DNA of 64,000 bases, from assembly GCA_046347635.1 (NCBI GenBank), contig JAXMFT010000002.1, positions 434,001 through 498,000 on the forward strand, in the 5' to 3' direction. This DNA is from JAGVSZ01 sp019137045. GTDB taxonomy: Bacteria; Pseudomonadota; Gammaproteobacteria; Burkholderiales; SG8-39. The translations under genes were made by a program, and so were the position numbers. The notes beneath the pieces were generated by a model that was not told the origin of the DNA, ran no database searches, and was given only the letters and a program-made list of their open reading frames with translations. Shown one piece after another: positions 52,928 to 61,502 of the stretch; the first letter of the stretch is position 1, and each line of letters starts with the position of its first letter.

Positions 52928-54247
52928 CTAGTGCGTGGCGCCGCGGCTGCGCTTCTGGTCGATCATCTGGAGGTAGCTCTCCAGGCGGTTCTTCACGTTC
53001 GCGGCCGAGAAGTAGCGCGGGTCGACGAGGTCGGTCTCGACGAACGCGGCCGGCTTGCCGGTGCGCTTCTCGACCTCGCGCAGGATGAGGAGCTGCCCGG
53101 CGGAGAAGCTGTTGCAGCTCTTGATCGAGTTGATCAGCAGCCCGTCGGCCTGGTACTCCTCGATGTACTTGCAGATCATGTCGATGCGCTGCGGGAAGTT
53201 GAGGTTGGTGTAGCAGCCGAGGCAGTACTCGGCGAGCGACTCGAGCGGGCGGTCGGCGTCGTGGCGGAAGCCGAAGTCGTACACCCCGCCCACCTTCGAG
53301 TAGGTGGAGGCGACCACCACCGCGCCCTCGTCGTAGAACATCTTCCAGAAGTCGCGGAAGCTGGTCCAGTTGGGCGGGCCCTCGGTCACCAGCCGGTACT
53401 TCTCCGCGCCCATTTCGCCCTCGGGCGTGATCGGCCCCTTCTTCTGGCGCACGCGCTCCTCGATCTCGCTGCGCAGCACGCTGTAGAACTTGGTCGCCTC
53501 GGGCGTGCCGCGGAAGGCGGTGAACATCGGCCCGATGTAGTAGACCCCGCCGAAGTAGCCGTCGATCGGGCTCGGCCGGTTCTTGGCCGACTGCAGGACC
53601 GCGACCAGGTCCTCCTCGGCCTTGACCGACTCCTTCATGTACTGGCGCAGGCGGTCGATGTCGAACTTCACTCCCGACACGCGCTCCAGCGTCGGGATGA
53701 CGTTCTCCTTGAGCTGCTTGACCACGTAGTCGCGCATGTTCGGGTTGATCTTGCCGTCGCCCTGGTAGGGGACGTGCAGCATGATCGTCTCGCAGTCGTA
53801 CTTCTGCCGCACGAGCTCGAACCACTTCATGAAGGTGAAGCAGCCAGTGTAGGAGAGCATCAGCACGTCGGGCACCGGCAGCTTCTCGCCGGTCGGCCCG
53901 ATCTGGCCCGCCTGCATCATGCCGAGGTCGGCCTTGACGTAGGTGCACACGTCCTCCGAGTGCCCGTCGCGCTCGGCGTCCATGATCATCTTGCCGGACT
54001 TCTTGCGCAGGCCGTTCTGCAGCGCGTTCGTCTCCGGCAGGCTGCGCGCGAAGTTGAAGCACATCAGCAGCTCGTTCAGGTTGCCGGGCACGAACGTGGC
54101 CGACACCTTCCGCCCCTGGTCGTGCGCGACGGCGAGATCATGGTAGTTGGCGTTGATCATCTGCTTCTGCAGCCACATCGAGTCCTCTTTCTGGACCTGC
54201 GGCTTGGCGGGCGCGGGCTTGGCGGCTTGCGGGGTGGGGGTGCTCAT
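52928..54247 (-). CDS. bcrB: Benzoyl-CoA reductase subunit B (BcrB/BadE)
   Basis: 439-aa subunit of the dearomatising module, in the HgdB/2-hydroxyacyl-CoA dehydratase-like family. Cysteines for the active-site [4Fe-4S] cluster lie in LSYTGCFTFMKWFE, YCLGCYTNLNFPQRID and SIKSCNSFSAGQ. An Ala/Pro/Lys-rich tail of about 22 residues precedes the conserved start. With BcrC it binds benzoyl-CoA and adds two electrons to the ring. Confidence 0.93.
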   Translation of the reverse strand: MSTPTPQAAKPAPAKPQVQKEDSMWLQKQMINANYHDLAVAHDQGRKVSATFVPGNLNELLMCFNFARSLPETNALQNGLRKKSGKMIMDAERDGHSEDVCTYVKADLGMMQAGQIGPTGEKLPVPDVLMLSYTGCFTFMKWFELVRQKYDCETIMLHVPYQGDGKINPNMRDYVVKQLKENVIPTLERVSGVKFDIDRLRQYMKESVKAEEDLVAVLQSAKNRPSPIDGYFGGVYYIGPMFTAFRGTPEATKFYSVLRSEIEERVRQKKGPITPEGEMGAEKYRLVTEGPPNWTSFRDFWKMFYDEGAVVVASTYSKVGGVYDFGFRHDADRPLESLAEYCLGCYTNLNFPQRIDMICKYIEEYQADGLLINSIKSCNSFSAGQLLILREVEKRTGKPAAFVETDLVDPRYFSAANVKNRLESYLQMIDQKRSRGATH

Positions 54248-54257
54248 GCGTGGGCTC

Positions 54258-55427
54258 CTAGGCGGCGGACCAGAGTTTGATCGAATCGGCGAACGTGCCG
54301 GCCTGCTCCCGGATCGGGGCCATCTGGCCGGTGTTCTCGGCGAACTTGAACGCGGTGTAGGGGATCTTGTGCTTGCCGAGCAGCTCGAGCAGCATCGGCC
54401 GCTCGAGGAGCGCGGGGTCGCAGAAGGACGCGGCGGCGAAGATCACGCCCTCGGCCGCGTTCTTCTTGACCGACTCGAGCAGGCGCTTGCCCTTCTCTTC
54501 CCGGGTCGCGTCGTACTTGGACGCCATCTGCCCCGAGCGGTGCAGGTACGCCTGCGACAGCGCGACGAAGGGGTCGCCGTCGGTGGCCACGTCGTCGAGC
54601 AGCCAGCGGTTGACCAGGATGAAGTCGTCGTCCACCACGTAGCAGCCGGCCATCTCGATCGACTTGATCAGGCCGAGCGGCGGCTGCTCGCAGAACGAGC
54701 CGGTGATGACCACGCGCGCGTTGTCGCGCTTCGGGCGCTTCTCCGCGTCCGCGGCGGCGATGTACTCGCGCACGAGCTTCGTGTGCTCCTCGGGGGGCAG
54801 CACGTTGCCGGCGCGCGACACCAGGTACACCTCGGAGGTCGGCGCCTGCCAGGGTTTCGCCGACCGGTACGCGTACAGCTCGCGCATCGCGCGCGAGTTG
54901 TCGTTGTACACGGCGATCGCCTTGCGCATGTCGTCGTCGGTGACCGGCCGGCCGCCGAGCTCCGCCAGGTCGTCGCGCAGCGCGCGCAGCTCGTGCACGT
55001 AGAAGTCGCCGCCGACGCCGTCGGTGTACTCCTGCGGCACGTCGAAGTAGCGCGCGTACTTGTCCTTGAACATCACCTTCCACATGCCGGAGAGGTTGCG
55101 GATCGCGTCGCAGATCGACGGGAACAGCATGCCGTCGAGGCAGTCGAGCCGGCCGGTCAGGCCGAGCTCGATCGTCGAGCGCGGGATGCGGCAGATGTAG
55201 CTCTGGTAGTAGGCGTCGCCCTGGATCACCTCGAGCTGGTCGCCGCCGCCGAAGATGCCGACCGGCAGCATGCCGGCCGCGTAGATCACCTCGCGCGGCA
55301 CGTACCACGGCATGTACCCGATCGCCTTGCGGCCCGGGTGCGCGGCCTTCCATTCCTTGACCGCGTTGAAGTGCAGGTCCTCGAAGAGCGCCTCGCAGCG
55401 CTGGACGATGTCGGTCAGCTTGCTCAT
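54258..55427 (-). CDS. bcrC: Benzoyl-CoA reductase subunit C (BcrC/BadD)
   Basis: 389-aa partner of BcrB: IGYMPWYVPREVIYAAGMLPVGIFGG, seen as YMPWYVPREVIYAAGMLPV, SYICRIPRSTIELGL, and cysteine-bearing GSFCEQPPLG and AASFCDPALLERP. ATG 55425-55427 touches the dch stop. It completes the four-subunit enzyme in the order C-B-A-D seen in Thauera. Confidence 0.93.
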   Translation of the reverse strand: MSKLTDIVQRCEALFEDLHFNAVKEWKAAHPGRKAIGYMPWYVPREVIYAAGMLPVGIFGGGDQLEVIQGDAYYQSYICRIPRSTIELGLTGRLDCLDGMLFPSICDAIRNLSGMWKVMFKDKYARYFDVPQEYTDGVGGDFYVHELRALRDDLAELGGRPVTDDDMRKAIAVYNDNSRAMRELYAYRSAKPWQAPTSEVYLVSRAGNVLPPEEHTKLVREYIAAADAEKRPKRDNARVVITGSFCEQPPLGLIKSIEMAGCYVVDDDFILVNRWLLDDVATDGDPFVALSQAYLHRSGQMASKYDATREEKGKRLLESVKKNAAEGVIFAAASFCDPALLERPMLLELLGKHKIPYTAFKFAENTGQMAPIREQAGTFADSIKLWSAA

Positions 55428-56197
55428 CAGACGTGCTCCCAGACGGGTTGACGCTTGGCGAGGAAGGCGGCGAGGCCCTCGTTCGCGTCGCGGGTTTTCA
55501 TCAGGCCTTCCAGGTAGAGCTTCTCCACGGCGGCGATGCGCCGCTTCACCTCCGGCAGCATTCCCTCGCGCGCGGCGCGCACCGCGTAGCCGAGCGCGGC
55601 GGCGCTCTTGGGCGCGAGATGCCGGTCGAAGTAGTCGAGCGCCGCCGCCTCGGCGTCGTCTGCGACCGTGTGCACCAGGCCGATCGCCTTCGCCTCGTCG
55701 GCGCTCAGCGAACGCCCGGAGAACAGGAGGTCCTCCGCCGCCGGCTGGTTCACGCGGAACGGCAGCAGGCACGACGCGGCCGGCGCGAACACCCCGAGCT
55801 TCATCTCGGGCTGGCCGAACTGCGCGTCCTTGGACGCGAAGATCAGGCTGCCTCCGAGCGCGAGCTCGACCGCGCCGCCCAGGCACTGGCCGCGCACCGC
55901 GACGAGGATCGGGCGCGGCCACTCGAGCATCGCGACGAGCAGCCCGTGCAGGCCCTTCAGCATGGCGGCGCACTGCGCGGGCAGGTGCTCCTCGACGCTC
56001 GCGCCGAAGCTGAAGTGCGGCCCCTCGGCCTCGATCAGCGCGGCGCGCAGCGAACCGGGGTCGCGGTGCGCGGCGAACGCGTCGGCGAGCGCGCCGATCA
56101 TCGCCGCGTCCACGAGGTTCGCCTTCGGCCGCGCGAGCCGCAGCCGCAGCAGGGCCGCGTTGCGGTCGAGCGCGACCTGGAGCGGCGCTGCGCTCAT
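55427..56197 (-). CDS. dch: Cyclohexa-1,5-dienecarbonyl-CoA hydratase
   Basis: 256-aa crotonase-family enzyme, the length of Thauera Dch (258 aa). RLARPKANLVDAAMI near the N-terminus, HFSFGASVEEHLP, GQCLGGAVELALGG and FGQPEMKLGVFAPAAS are the dienoyl-CoA hydratase hallmarks. It adds water to the cyclic diene made by BcrABCD, giving 6-hydroxycyclohex-1-enecarbonyl-CoA. Start overlaps the oah stop by four bases. Confidence 0.9.
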   Translation of the reverse strand: MSAAPLQVALDRNAALLRLRLARPKANLVDAAMIGALADAFAAHRDPGSLRAALIEAEGPHFSFGASVEEHLPAQCAAMLKGLHGLLVAMLEWPRPILVAVRGQCLGGAVELALGGSLIFASKDAQFGQPEMKLGVFAPAASCLLPFRVNQPAAEDLLFSGRSLSADEAKAIGLVHTVADDAEAAALDYFDRHLAPKSAAALGYAVRAAREGMLPEVKRRIAAVEKLYLEGLMKTRDANEGLAAFLAKRQPVWEHV

Positions 56198-57297
56198 TTC
56201 TTCTTCGCCTTCGGCTGGATCGAGTCGTGCAGCGGGCCGACCCAGGACTCGCCCGCGGCGAGCTTCTGGCGCAGCAGGACGAAGTCGACCTCGCGGTCGT
56301 CCTTCGTGCCCTCGTTGAACGCGGTGAAGCCCGAGCGCGCCTCGGTCAGCATGTTGAGCGCGAGCCACGCGCGCGAGTTCTCCTTGTTGCGGTTCCACGC
56401 CTCCAGCTTGGGCTTGCGCAGCTCCTCGAGCGACTTGGTGGTGCAGTCGGGGAAGGTGAGCAGCATCTTCGCGCACAGCTCCTCGACCTTCGCGTCGAGC
56501 AGGGACAGGTCCACGGTGCCCTTCGCCATGATCGCCTTGCCTTCCTTGGCGGCGTCGCCGGTCTTGTACTCGCCGAACACGATGCGCCCGTACTCGTCGG
56601 TGTAGCGCTGCGTCTCGACCAGGGGGTTGGGCACGAACTTGCCGTCCACCTTCAGGGCGGGGACGACCTCGGAGACGAGGCCCATCTGCAGCGCCTTGTG
56701 GGCCGAGAACGGCTCGCACAGGATGCACGCCGCCATCGCGCGCTCGGCGCCCACGATCACCGGCAGGAAGTCGGTCGCGCCCCCGATCGGCGCCGAGCCG
56801 TGCTTGGGCCCGGCCTGGCCGAAGCGCGCGAGGTCCTGCGCCACCGTGAAGTCCGCGGCCATGCCGATCTCCTGCCCGCCGCCGATGCGCATGCCGTTCA
56901 CGCGGCAGATCACCGGCTTGTCGCACGCGAGGATGGCCGAGACCATGTCGTTGAAGAGGCGGATGTACTGCCGGTACTCCTGCGGATGGCCGGCGTAGTA
57001 CTCGGCGTACTCCTTCGTGTTCCCGCCGGTGCAGAACGCCTTGTCGCCGACCGCGGTGAACACGACGCAGTTCACGTCGCGCGCGTTCGAGGCGGCCCGG
57101 AACGCGAGGATCAGGCCCTTGACCATGTCGGTCGTGTACGAGTTGTACTGCGCCGGGTTGTCGAGCCAGATCCAGGCGTTGTAGAGGCCCGGCACCACCT
57201 TTCCGTCGGGGGTCTTGGCCGGGCGCTTCTCGTAGCGCACCCCGGGCTTGGAGAACTCCTCGACCAGGTTGTGGTTCTTGAACTCGCGTGTGCTCAT
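56194..57297 (-). CDS. oah: 6-oxocyclohex-1-ene-1-carbonyl-CoA hydrolase
   Basis: 367-aa crotonase-family ring hydrolase. VNGMRIGGGQEIGMAADF and FGQAGPKHGSAPIGGATDFL are characteristic of Oah. It hydrates and opens the ring of 6-oxocyclohexenecarbonyl-CoA to give 3-hydroxypimelyl-CoA. It needs the Had product as substrate, yet had is only a remnant immediately upstream. The C-terminal PKAKKK is a lysine-rich tail. Confidence 0.92.
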   Translation of the reverse strand: MSTREFKNHNLVEEFSKPGVRYEKRPAKTPDGKVVPGLYNAWIWLDNPAQYNSYTTDMVKGLILAFRAASNARDVNCVVFTAVGDKAFCTGGNTKEYAEYYAGHPQEYRQYIRLFNDMVSAILACDKPVICRVNGMRIGGGQEIGMAADFTVAQDLARFGQAGPKHGSAPIGGATDFLPVIVGAERAMAACILCEPFSAHKALQMGLVSEVVPALKVDGKFVPNPLVETQRYTDEYGRIVFGEYKTGDAAKEGKAIMAKGTVDLSLLDAKVEELCAKMLLTFPDCTTKSLEELRKPKLEAWNRNKENSRAWLALNMLTEARSGFTAFNEGTKDDREVDFVLLRQKLAAGESWVGPLHDSIQPKAKKK

Positions 57298-57320
57298 CGG
57301 GACAGGCTCCTCGGTTGGAA

Positions 57321-57662
57321 TCAGTGGACGATGCCGGCGCGCGGCGTGATGTCGCGGCGCAGCACGGCCTCGAAGACGCGCTGGATGTCGTCGAGCGAGT
57401 GCGGCTCGACGAAAGACTCGATTGCGACCGCGCCGTCCGGGACGAGGTCGGGCGCGATGGGGCGGAGCGCGGGCGGGCGGGCCCGGTCGCGGCGCGCATG
57501 CCCCCCGAGCGCCAGCGGGAGAGGGTCGTGGTCGGTCGCGCGCGCGCTGCGCATCGCCAGCCGGGCGACCACGACGTCGTTGTGGGGAACGGCGCCGAGC
57601 GCCGCGCGGACGCGCGGCGTCCGGTGCGCAGTCACCTCCCAGCGACGAGTCGCCAAAGCCAT
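57321..57662 (-). pseudogene. had: Internally deleted remnant of had (6-hydroxycyclohex-1-ene-1-carbonyl-CoA dehydrogenase)
   Basis: A 113-codon frame starts at ATG 57662 behind GAGGAGGGTAAGGGG. The C-terminal third (AIESFVEPHSLDDIQRVFEAV, then PRAGIVH) matches the end of zinc alcohol dehydrogenases of the Had type. The N-terminal part is a degraded version of the same family (MALATRRWEVTA, NDVVVARLA, DHDPLPLALGGH for the usual PLxLGHE). About 240 residues between, including the catalytic domain and NAD fold, are missing. The position as first gene of the bcr operon is where had belongs. It may instead be a novel small ORF, but the match at both ends argues for deletion. Confidence 0.55.
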
Positions 57663-57720
57663 CCCCTTACCCTCCTCGACGGGTGGCTCCTGGTGGTGGT
57701 GTTGCTGTTTTCGCCGGCCC

Positions 57721-57780
57721 TTGACGTCAGGCCGGACGTTAATTTAGCATTACGGTACCAAATTACGAAAAACGAGTCAA
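57721..57780. promoter_or_regulatory. Divergent bcr/kor promoter with shared operator
   Basis: Plus strand: TTGACG (57721-57726), 18-base spacer, TAGCAT (57745-57750) for korAB. Minus strand: TTGACT (57780 down to 57775), 17-base spacer, TACCGT for the had-oah-dch-bcr operon. GGTACCAAATTACGA (57754-57768) lies over the kor start and between the bcr -35 and -10, so one bound repressor could silence both operons. The 14-base core is identical to 41313-41326. The rest of the 57663-57877 gap is a leader sequence with no other recognisable element. Confidence 0.65.
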
Positions 57781-57877
57781 CCCGGCCGCCGAGGCCGCGC
57801 TTGACGCACATCAACCCCGGGAGTCGGGCGGCGCCGCGACGGCGATCGGGCGGGCCTGTGCGCGAGAGGAGATTGAT

Positions 57878-59623
57878 GTGACGACCACGACCTCAACGCC
57901 CCGCACCAGCGTCTGCATCGCGCTGTGCGGTTCCGGCGGCGCCGGCGTCATGACCGCCGGCAACCTGCTGCTCGAAGCCGCGGCGCAGGCCGGCTGGTAC
58001 GGCCTGATGGTGCGTTCGAGCGGCCCGCAGATCCGCGGCGGCGAGGCGGCCGCGCTCATGCGCATCGCCACCCACCCGATCGACTGCATGGACGACCGCT
58101 TCGACGCGATCGTCGCGGTCGACTGGCAGAACATCCACCGCTTCGCCGACGAGGTGCCGCTCGACCGTTCGAGCCTCATCGTCGGCGACCCGGAGCAGGG
58201 CGCGCCGCCCGAAGTGTTCGTGAAGTCCGGCGCGCGCGCGGTCGAGCTGCCGATGAAGAAGATCGCGAAGGGCATCCCCGGCAGCTGGCCCAACATGATC
58301 GCGCTCGGCTTCGCGTCGCAGCTGCTCGGCATCCCGGCCGACAAGGTCAAGGCGGTGGTGGCGCGGTCGCTGAAGAAGGGCGCGGAGCAGCTGCCCGCCA
58401 GCGTGGCGGCGATCGAGGCCGGGCGCGCCGCGGCGGCGGGCGAAGGCGCCGCGTTCACGCTCGCCGCCCCGCCCGCGGCGCGCGCCAAGCGCTGGCTCAT
58501 CACCGGCAACCAGGCTGCGGGCTTCGGCGCGATTCGCGGCGGCGTGCGCTTCGTCGCGGCCTATCCGATCACGCCCGCGACCGAGCTGCTCGAGTACATG
58601 GCGCCCGCGCTGCCGCAGGTCGGCGGGGTGCTGGTGCAGGCCGAGGACGAGCTCGCCTCGGTCAACATGATCGTCGGCGCGTCCTACGGCGGCGTGCCGG
58701 CGCTCACCGCCACGGCGGGGCCGGGTCTCGCCCTGATGACCGAGGCGCTCGGGCTCGCGGTCGCCGCCGAGGTCCCGATCGTCGTCGTCGACGTGATGCG
58801 CGGCGGGCCCTCGACCGGGATCCCGGCGAAGAGCGAGCAGAGCGACGTGTCGATCGCGCTTTGGGGCCTGCACGGCGACGCGCCCCGCCTCGTCATCGCG
58901 CCGAACTCCATCGCCGACTGCCTCACCGCGACCCAGTGGGCGGTGCACCTCGCCGAGGCGCTCCAGGCGCCCGCGATCGTGCTCTCGGACCAGTTCTTCG
59001 GCCAGGCGCGCGCGGTGACCGACCGTCCCGCCGACAGCGGGCTCGTCGGCGAGCGCCTGACCGCGCCGGCCGGCAGCGAGGGCTACAAGCGCTACGCGGT
59101 GACCGACTCGGGCGTCTCGCCGATGGCGATTCCCGGCACGCCCGGTCTCGCCTACACCGCCGACGGGCTCGAGCACTCGGAGCGCGGCATCCCGTCGAGC
59201 GGCGCGGCCGACCACCGCGTCCAGCTCGCGAAGCGCGAGCGCAAGCTGGTCGCGCACGACTACGGCGCGCAGTGGGCCGACGTCGAGGGGGAGGGCGGGA
59301 TCGCCGTGGTCACGTTCGGCTCCTGCACCGGCGCGGCGCGCGAGGCGATCGCGCGGGCGCGCGCCGACGGCGTGAACGCGCGCCTCGTCTCCATGCGGCT
59401 GCTCGCGCCTGCGCGGCCGAAGCTGCTCGCCGCGGCGCTCGACGGCGTCGACCGCGTGCTGGTCGTCGAGCAGAACCACGGCGGCCAGTTTCTGCGCTAC
59501 CTGCGCGCGGAGTTCGAGCTGCCGCGGACCGTGCGCAGCTTCCGCCATCCCGGACCGCTGCCGATCCGGCCCGAGGAGGTCCACCGACAGATCCTGGCGC
59601 TCGAAGAGGAGAGCCCCCGATGA
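57878..59623 (+). CDS. korA: 2-oxoglutarate:ferredoxin oxidoreductase, fused gamma/alpha subunit
   Basis: 581-aa fusion: an N-terminal gamma domain (CIALCGSGGAGVMTAGNLLLEAA, here GSGGAGVMTAGN) and an alpha domain from about residue 205 (GNQAAGFGAIRGGVRFVAAYPITPATELLEY, seen as YPITPATELLEYMA) with GPGLALMTEALGLA. GTG 57878 was chosen; the ATG two bases upstream runs straight into TGA. With KorB it oxidises 2-oxoglutarate to succinyl-CoA and reduces the ferredoxin that drives benzoyl-CoA reductase, closing the electron loop as in Thauera. Confidence 0.9.
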   Translation: MTTTTSTPRTSVCIALCGSGGAGVMTAGNLLLEAAAQAGWYGLMVRSSGPQIRGGEAAALMRIATHPIDCMDDRFDAIVAVDWQNIHRFADEVPLDRSSLIVGDPEQGAPPEVFVKSGARAVELPMKKIAKGIPGSWPNMIALGFASQLLGIPADKVKAVVARSLKKGAEQLPASVAAIEAGRAAAAGEGAAFTLAAPPAARAKRWLITGNQAAGFGAIRGGVRFVAAYPITPATELLEYMAPALPQVGGVLVQAEDELASVNMIVGASYGGVPALTATAGPGLALMTEALGLAVAAEVPIVVVDVMRGGPSTGIPAKSEQSDVSIALWGLHGDAPRLVIAPNSIADCLTATQWAVHLAEALQAPAIVLSDQFFGQARAVTDRPADSGLVGERLTAPAGSEGYKRYAVTDSGVSPMAIPGTPGLAYTADGLEHSERGIPSSGAADHRVQLAKRERKLVAHDYGAQWADVEGEGGIAVVTFGSCTGAAREAIARARADGVNARLVSMRLLAPARPKLLAAALDGVDRVLVVEQNHGGQFLRYLRAEFELPRTVRSFRHPGPLPIRPEEVHRQILALEEESPR

Positions 59624-60450
59624 ACGACATGGCGGTCGCGCTGCAGCCGGCGGCGTACAAGTCCGACTACAAGCCGATCTGGTGCCCCGGGTGCGGCGAC
59701 TACTCGGTGCTCTCCGCCTTCACCAAGGCGTTCTCGATGGTGGGCCGGAAGCCCGAGGAGATCGTGGTCGTCTCGGGCATCGGCTGCTCCTCGCGCCTGC
59801 CCGCGTACCTCTCCAGCTACGGCTTCCACGGCGTGCACGGGCGGGCGCTTGCCGCCGCGACCGGGCTCAAGCTCGCGCGCCCCGACCTCACCGTGGTCGC
59901 GTCCGGGGGCGACGGGGACGGGTATTCGATCGGCGGCAACCATTTCCTGCACGCCTGCCGGCGCAACGTCGACCTGACCTACGTGGTCATGGACAACCAC
60001 GTGTACGGCATGACCAAGGGCCAGCCGTCGCCGACGACCGAGCCCGACTGGCAGTCGAAGCTCTCGCCCACGGGCACCGGCCTGCGCGTGTTCCATCCGC
60101 TCGTGGTCGCGCTCGCCGCCGGCGCGAACTTCGTCGCGCGCGCATTCTCCGGCGACCCGAATGGAGTCGCCGACATCCTGGCCGAGGCGATCCGGCATCC
60201 CGGATTCTCGTTCGTCGAGATCCTCAGCCCGTGCGTGACCTTCCGCCCCGAGCAGCGCAACTGGAAGCAGGCGGTGCACCCTGCGCCGGTGGGCGCGACC
60301 GACGACCCGGCCAAGGCGGCGCGCCGCATCCTGTCCGACGACGGGTTCAACGTCGGCATCCTGTACCGCGGCAACCGCCCCGTTTATCGCCCCCCGGTGG
60401 GGAAGGCGAAGAAGCAGCCCGCCGATCTGGAGAAGGAGTTCGAGGTATGA
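59620..60450 (+). CDS. korB: 2-oxoglutarate:ferredoxin oxidoreductase, beta (TPP) subunit
   Basis: 276-aa TPP-binding subunit. WCPGCGDYSVLSAF, SGIGCSSRLPAYLSSYGFH and the TPP motif SGGDGDGYSIGGNHFLHA ending in DNHVYGMTKGQ are canonical. ATG 59620 overlaps the korA stop by four bases. No extra cluster-binding domain is seen, so electrons leave through the small cluster of this subunit to ferredoxin. Confidence 0.92.
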   Translation: MNDMAVALQPAAYKSDYKPIWCPGCGDYSVLSAFTKAFSMVGRKPEEIVVVSGIGCSSRLPAYLSSYGFHGVHGRALAAATGLKLARPDLTVVASGGDGDGYSIGGNHFLHACRRNVDLTYVVMDNHVYGMTKGQPSPTTEPDWQSKLSPTGTGLRVFHPLVVALAAGANFVARAFSGDPNGVADILAEAIRHPGFSFVEILSPCVTFRPEQRNWKQAVHPAPVGATDDPAKAARRILSDDGFNVGILYRGNRPVYRPPVGKAKKQPADLEKEFEV

Positions 60451-61037
60451 ACGCGACCAAGCAGGCCGCGCGCAAGCGCGTGGCGACGAAGCGGCCCGTA
60501 CCCGTGCGCGGGGCCAAGCCGGCGGCCGCGGCGGTGCGGTCGATGAACGACCTGATGGCCTACGCGTACGCGCTGGAGGTCGAGGCGGCGGAGCGCTACG
60601 GCGAGTTCGCCGACGTGATGGAGGAGCACAACAACCGCGCGGTGGGCGAGCTGTTCCGCAAGCTCGCGCGCATCGAGCACAAGCACGCCGAGCAGATCCT
60701 CGAGGAGATGGGCTGGACCGCGCCCCCGCCGCCGCCCGACGGCGGCTACCGGTGGCAGGGCATGGAGGGGCCGGAGACCGCCGACTTCACCGAGCTGCAC
60801 TACCTCATGCAGCCCTACCATGCGCTCGAGATCGCGCTCCACAACGAGAAGCGCGCATTCGAGTTCTTCTCCGGCCTCGCGCGCCGCGCGACGACCGAGA
60901 AGGTCAAGCGCGCGGCGAAGGAGATGGCCGCAGAGGAGGCCGAGCACGTGCGCCTGATCGAGGACTGGATGAAGAAGGTGCCGCTGCCCGAGCCGCAGTG
61001 GGACGTCGACCTCGATCCGCCCCGCTACGTGGACTGA
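60447..61037 (+). CDS. Rubrerythrin/ferritin-like di-iron protein
   Basis: 196-aa four-helix protein. Carboxylate/His residues for a di-iron centre appear as EVEAAERYGEF, ARIEHKHAEQ, EIALHNEKRAFEFF and AEEAEHVRLIEDW (two E-x-x-H motifs). There is no C-terminal rubredoxin domain. The first 30 residues are Lys/Arg/Ala-rich (ATKQAARKRVATKRP), unusual for the family and perhaps disordered or nucleic-acid-binding. Its ATG overlaps the korB stop, so it is co-made with KorAB and may remove peroxide or O2 that would damage BCR and ferredoxin. Confidence 0.83.
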   Translation: MNATKQAARKRVATKRPVPVRGAKPAAAAVRSMNDLMAYAYALEVEAAERYGEFADVMEEHNNRAVGELFRKLARIEHKHAEQILEEMGWTAPPPPPDGGYRWQGMEGPETADFTELHYLMQPYHALEIALHNEKRAFEFFSGLARRATTEKVKRAAKEMAAEEAEHVRLIEDWMKKVPLPEPQWDVDLDPPRYVD

Positions 61038-61052
61038 GGCCGGCGGCGCCGG

Positions 61053-61502
61053 TCAGGCGCGCCGCGACCCGAACGGCCAGCGCAGCGCGGCGAAGAGCGC
61101 GGCCGGCGACCACTCGACCGCGTCGAGCGCGTTCTTGACCGCGAGCCCGAGCTCCGTGTCGCCTTCGATCCCGAGCCGCCGGGCGAAGAACAGGGTGTCG
61201 GGATCCTCCTCCCGCCGCGCGAGACGCCAGTAGTCGTCGGCGGTGGCGCGGATCGCCACGTCAGCCTGCCTGCGCGCCGGCACGAAGCCGATCGCGACGA
61301 GCCGGACGCGGCAGTCGAGCCCGGCGTCGGAGACCTGAATCGCCACGACCCGGCCGCGCAGCAGCGCGCGCGCCTCCGCCCCGAGCAGCGGCAGGAGCAG
61401 GAGATTCAAGCCGGCGGCGAGCACCGCGGAGGGCGGCCATTGCGGGAGCCGCGACACGACCGCGGCGAGCGGCCGCGGCACCTGCAGCCCGGCGCCGCTC
61501 AC
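61053..61502 (-). CDS. ubiT: Ubiquinone biosynthesis accessory factor UbiT (SCP2 domain)
   Basis: 149-aa SCP2-like lipid-binding protein. The segment REEDPDTLFFARRLGIEGDTELGL (seen as DPDTLFFARRLGIEGDTELG) followed by VKNALDA is nearly diagnostic for UbiT/YhbT. It holds ubiquinone intermediates for the O2-independent hydroxylation system. Start GTG 61502 overlaps the ubiV stop (GTGA). Confidence 0.88.
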   Translation of the reverse strand: MSGAGLQVPRPLAAVVSRLPQWPPSAVLAAGLNLLLLPLLGAEARALLRGRVVAIQVSDAGLDCRVRLVAIGFVPARRQADVAIRATADDYWRLARREEDPDTLFFARRLGIEGDTELGLAVKNALDAVEWSPAALFAALRWPFGSRRA

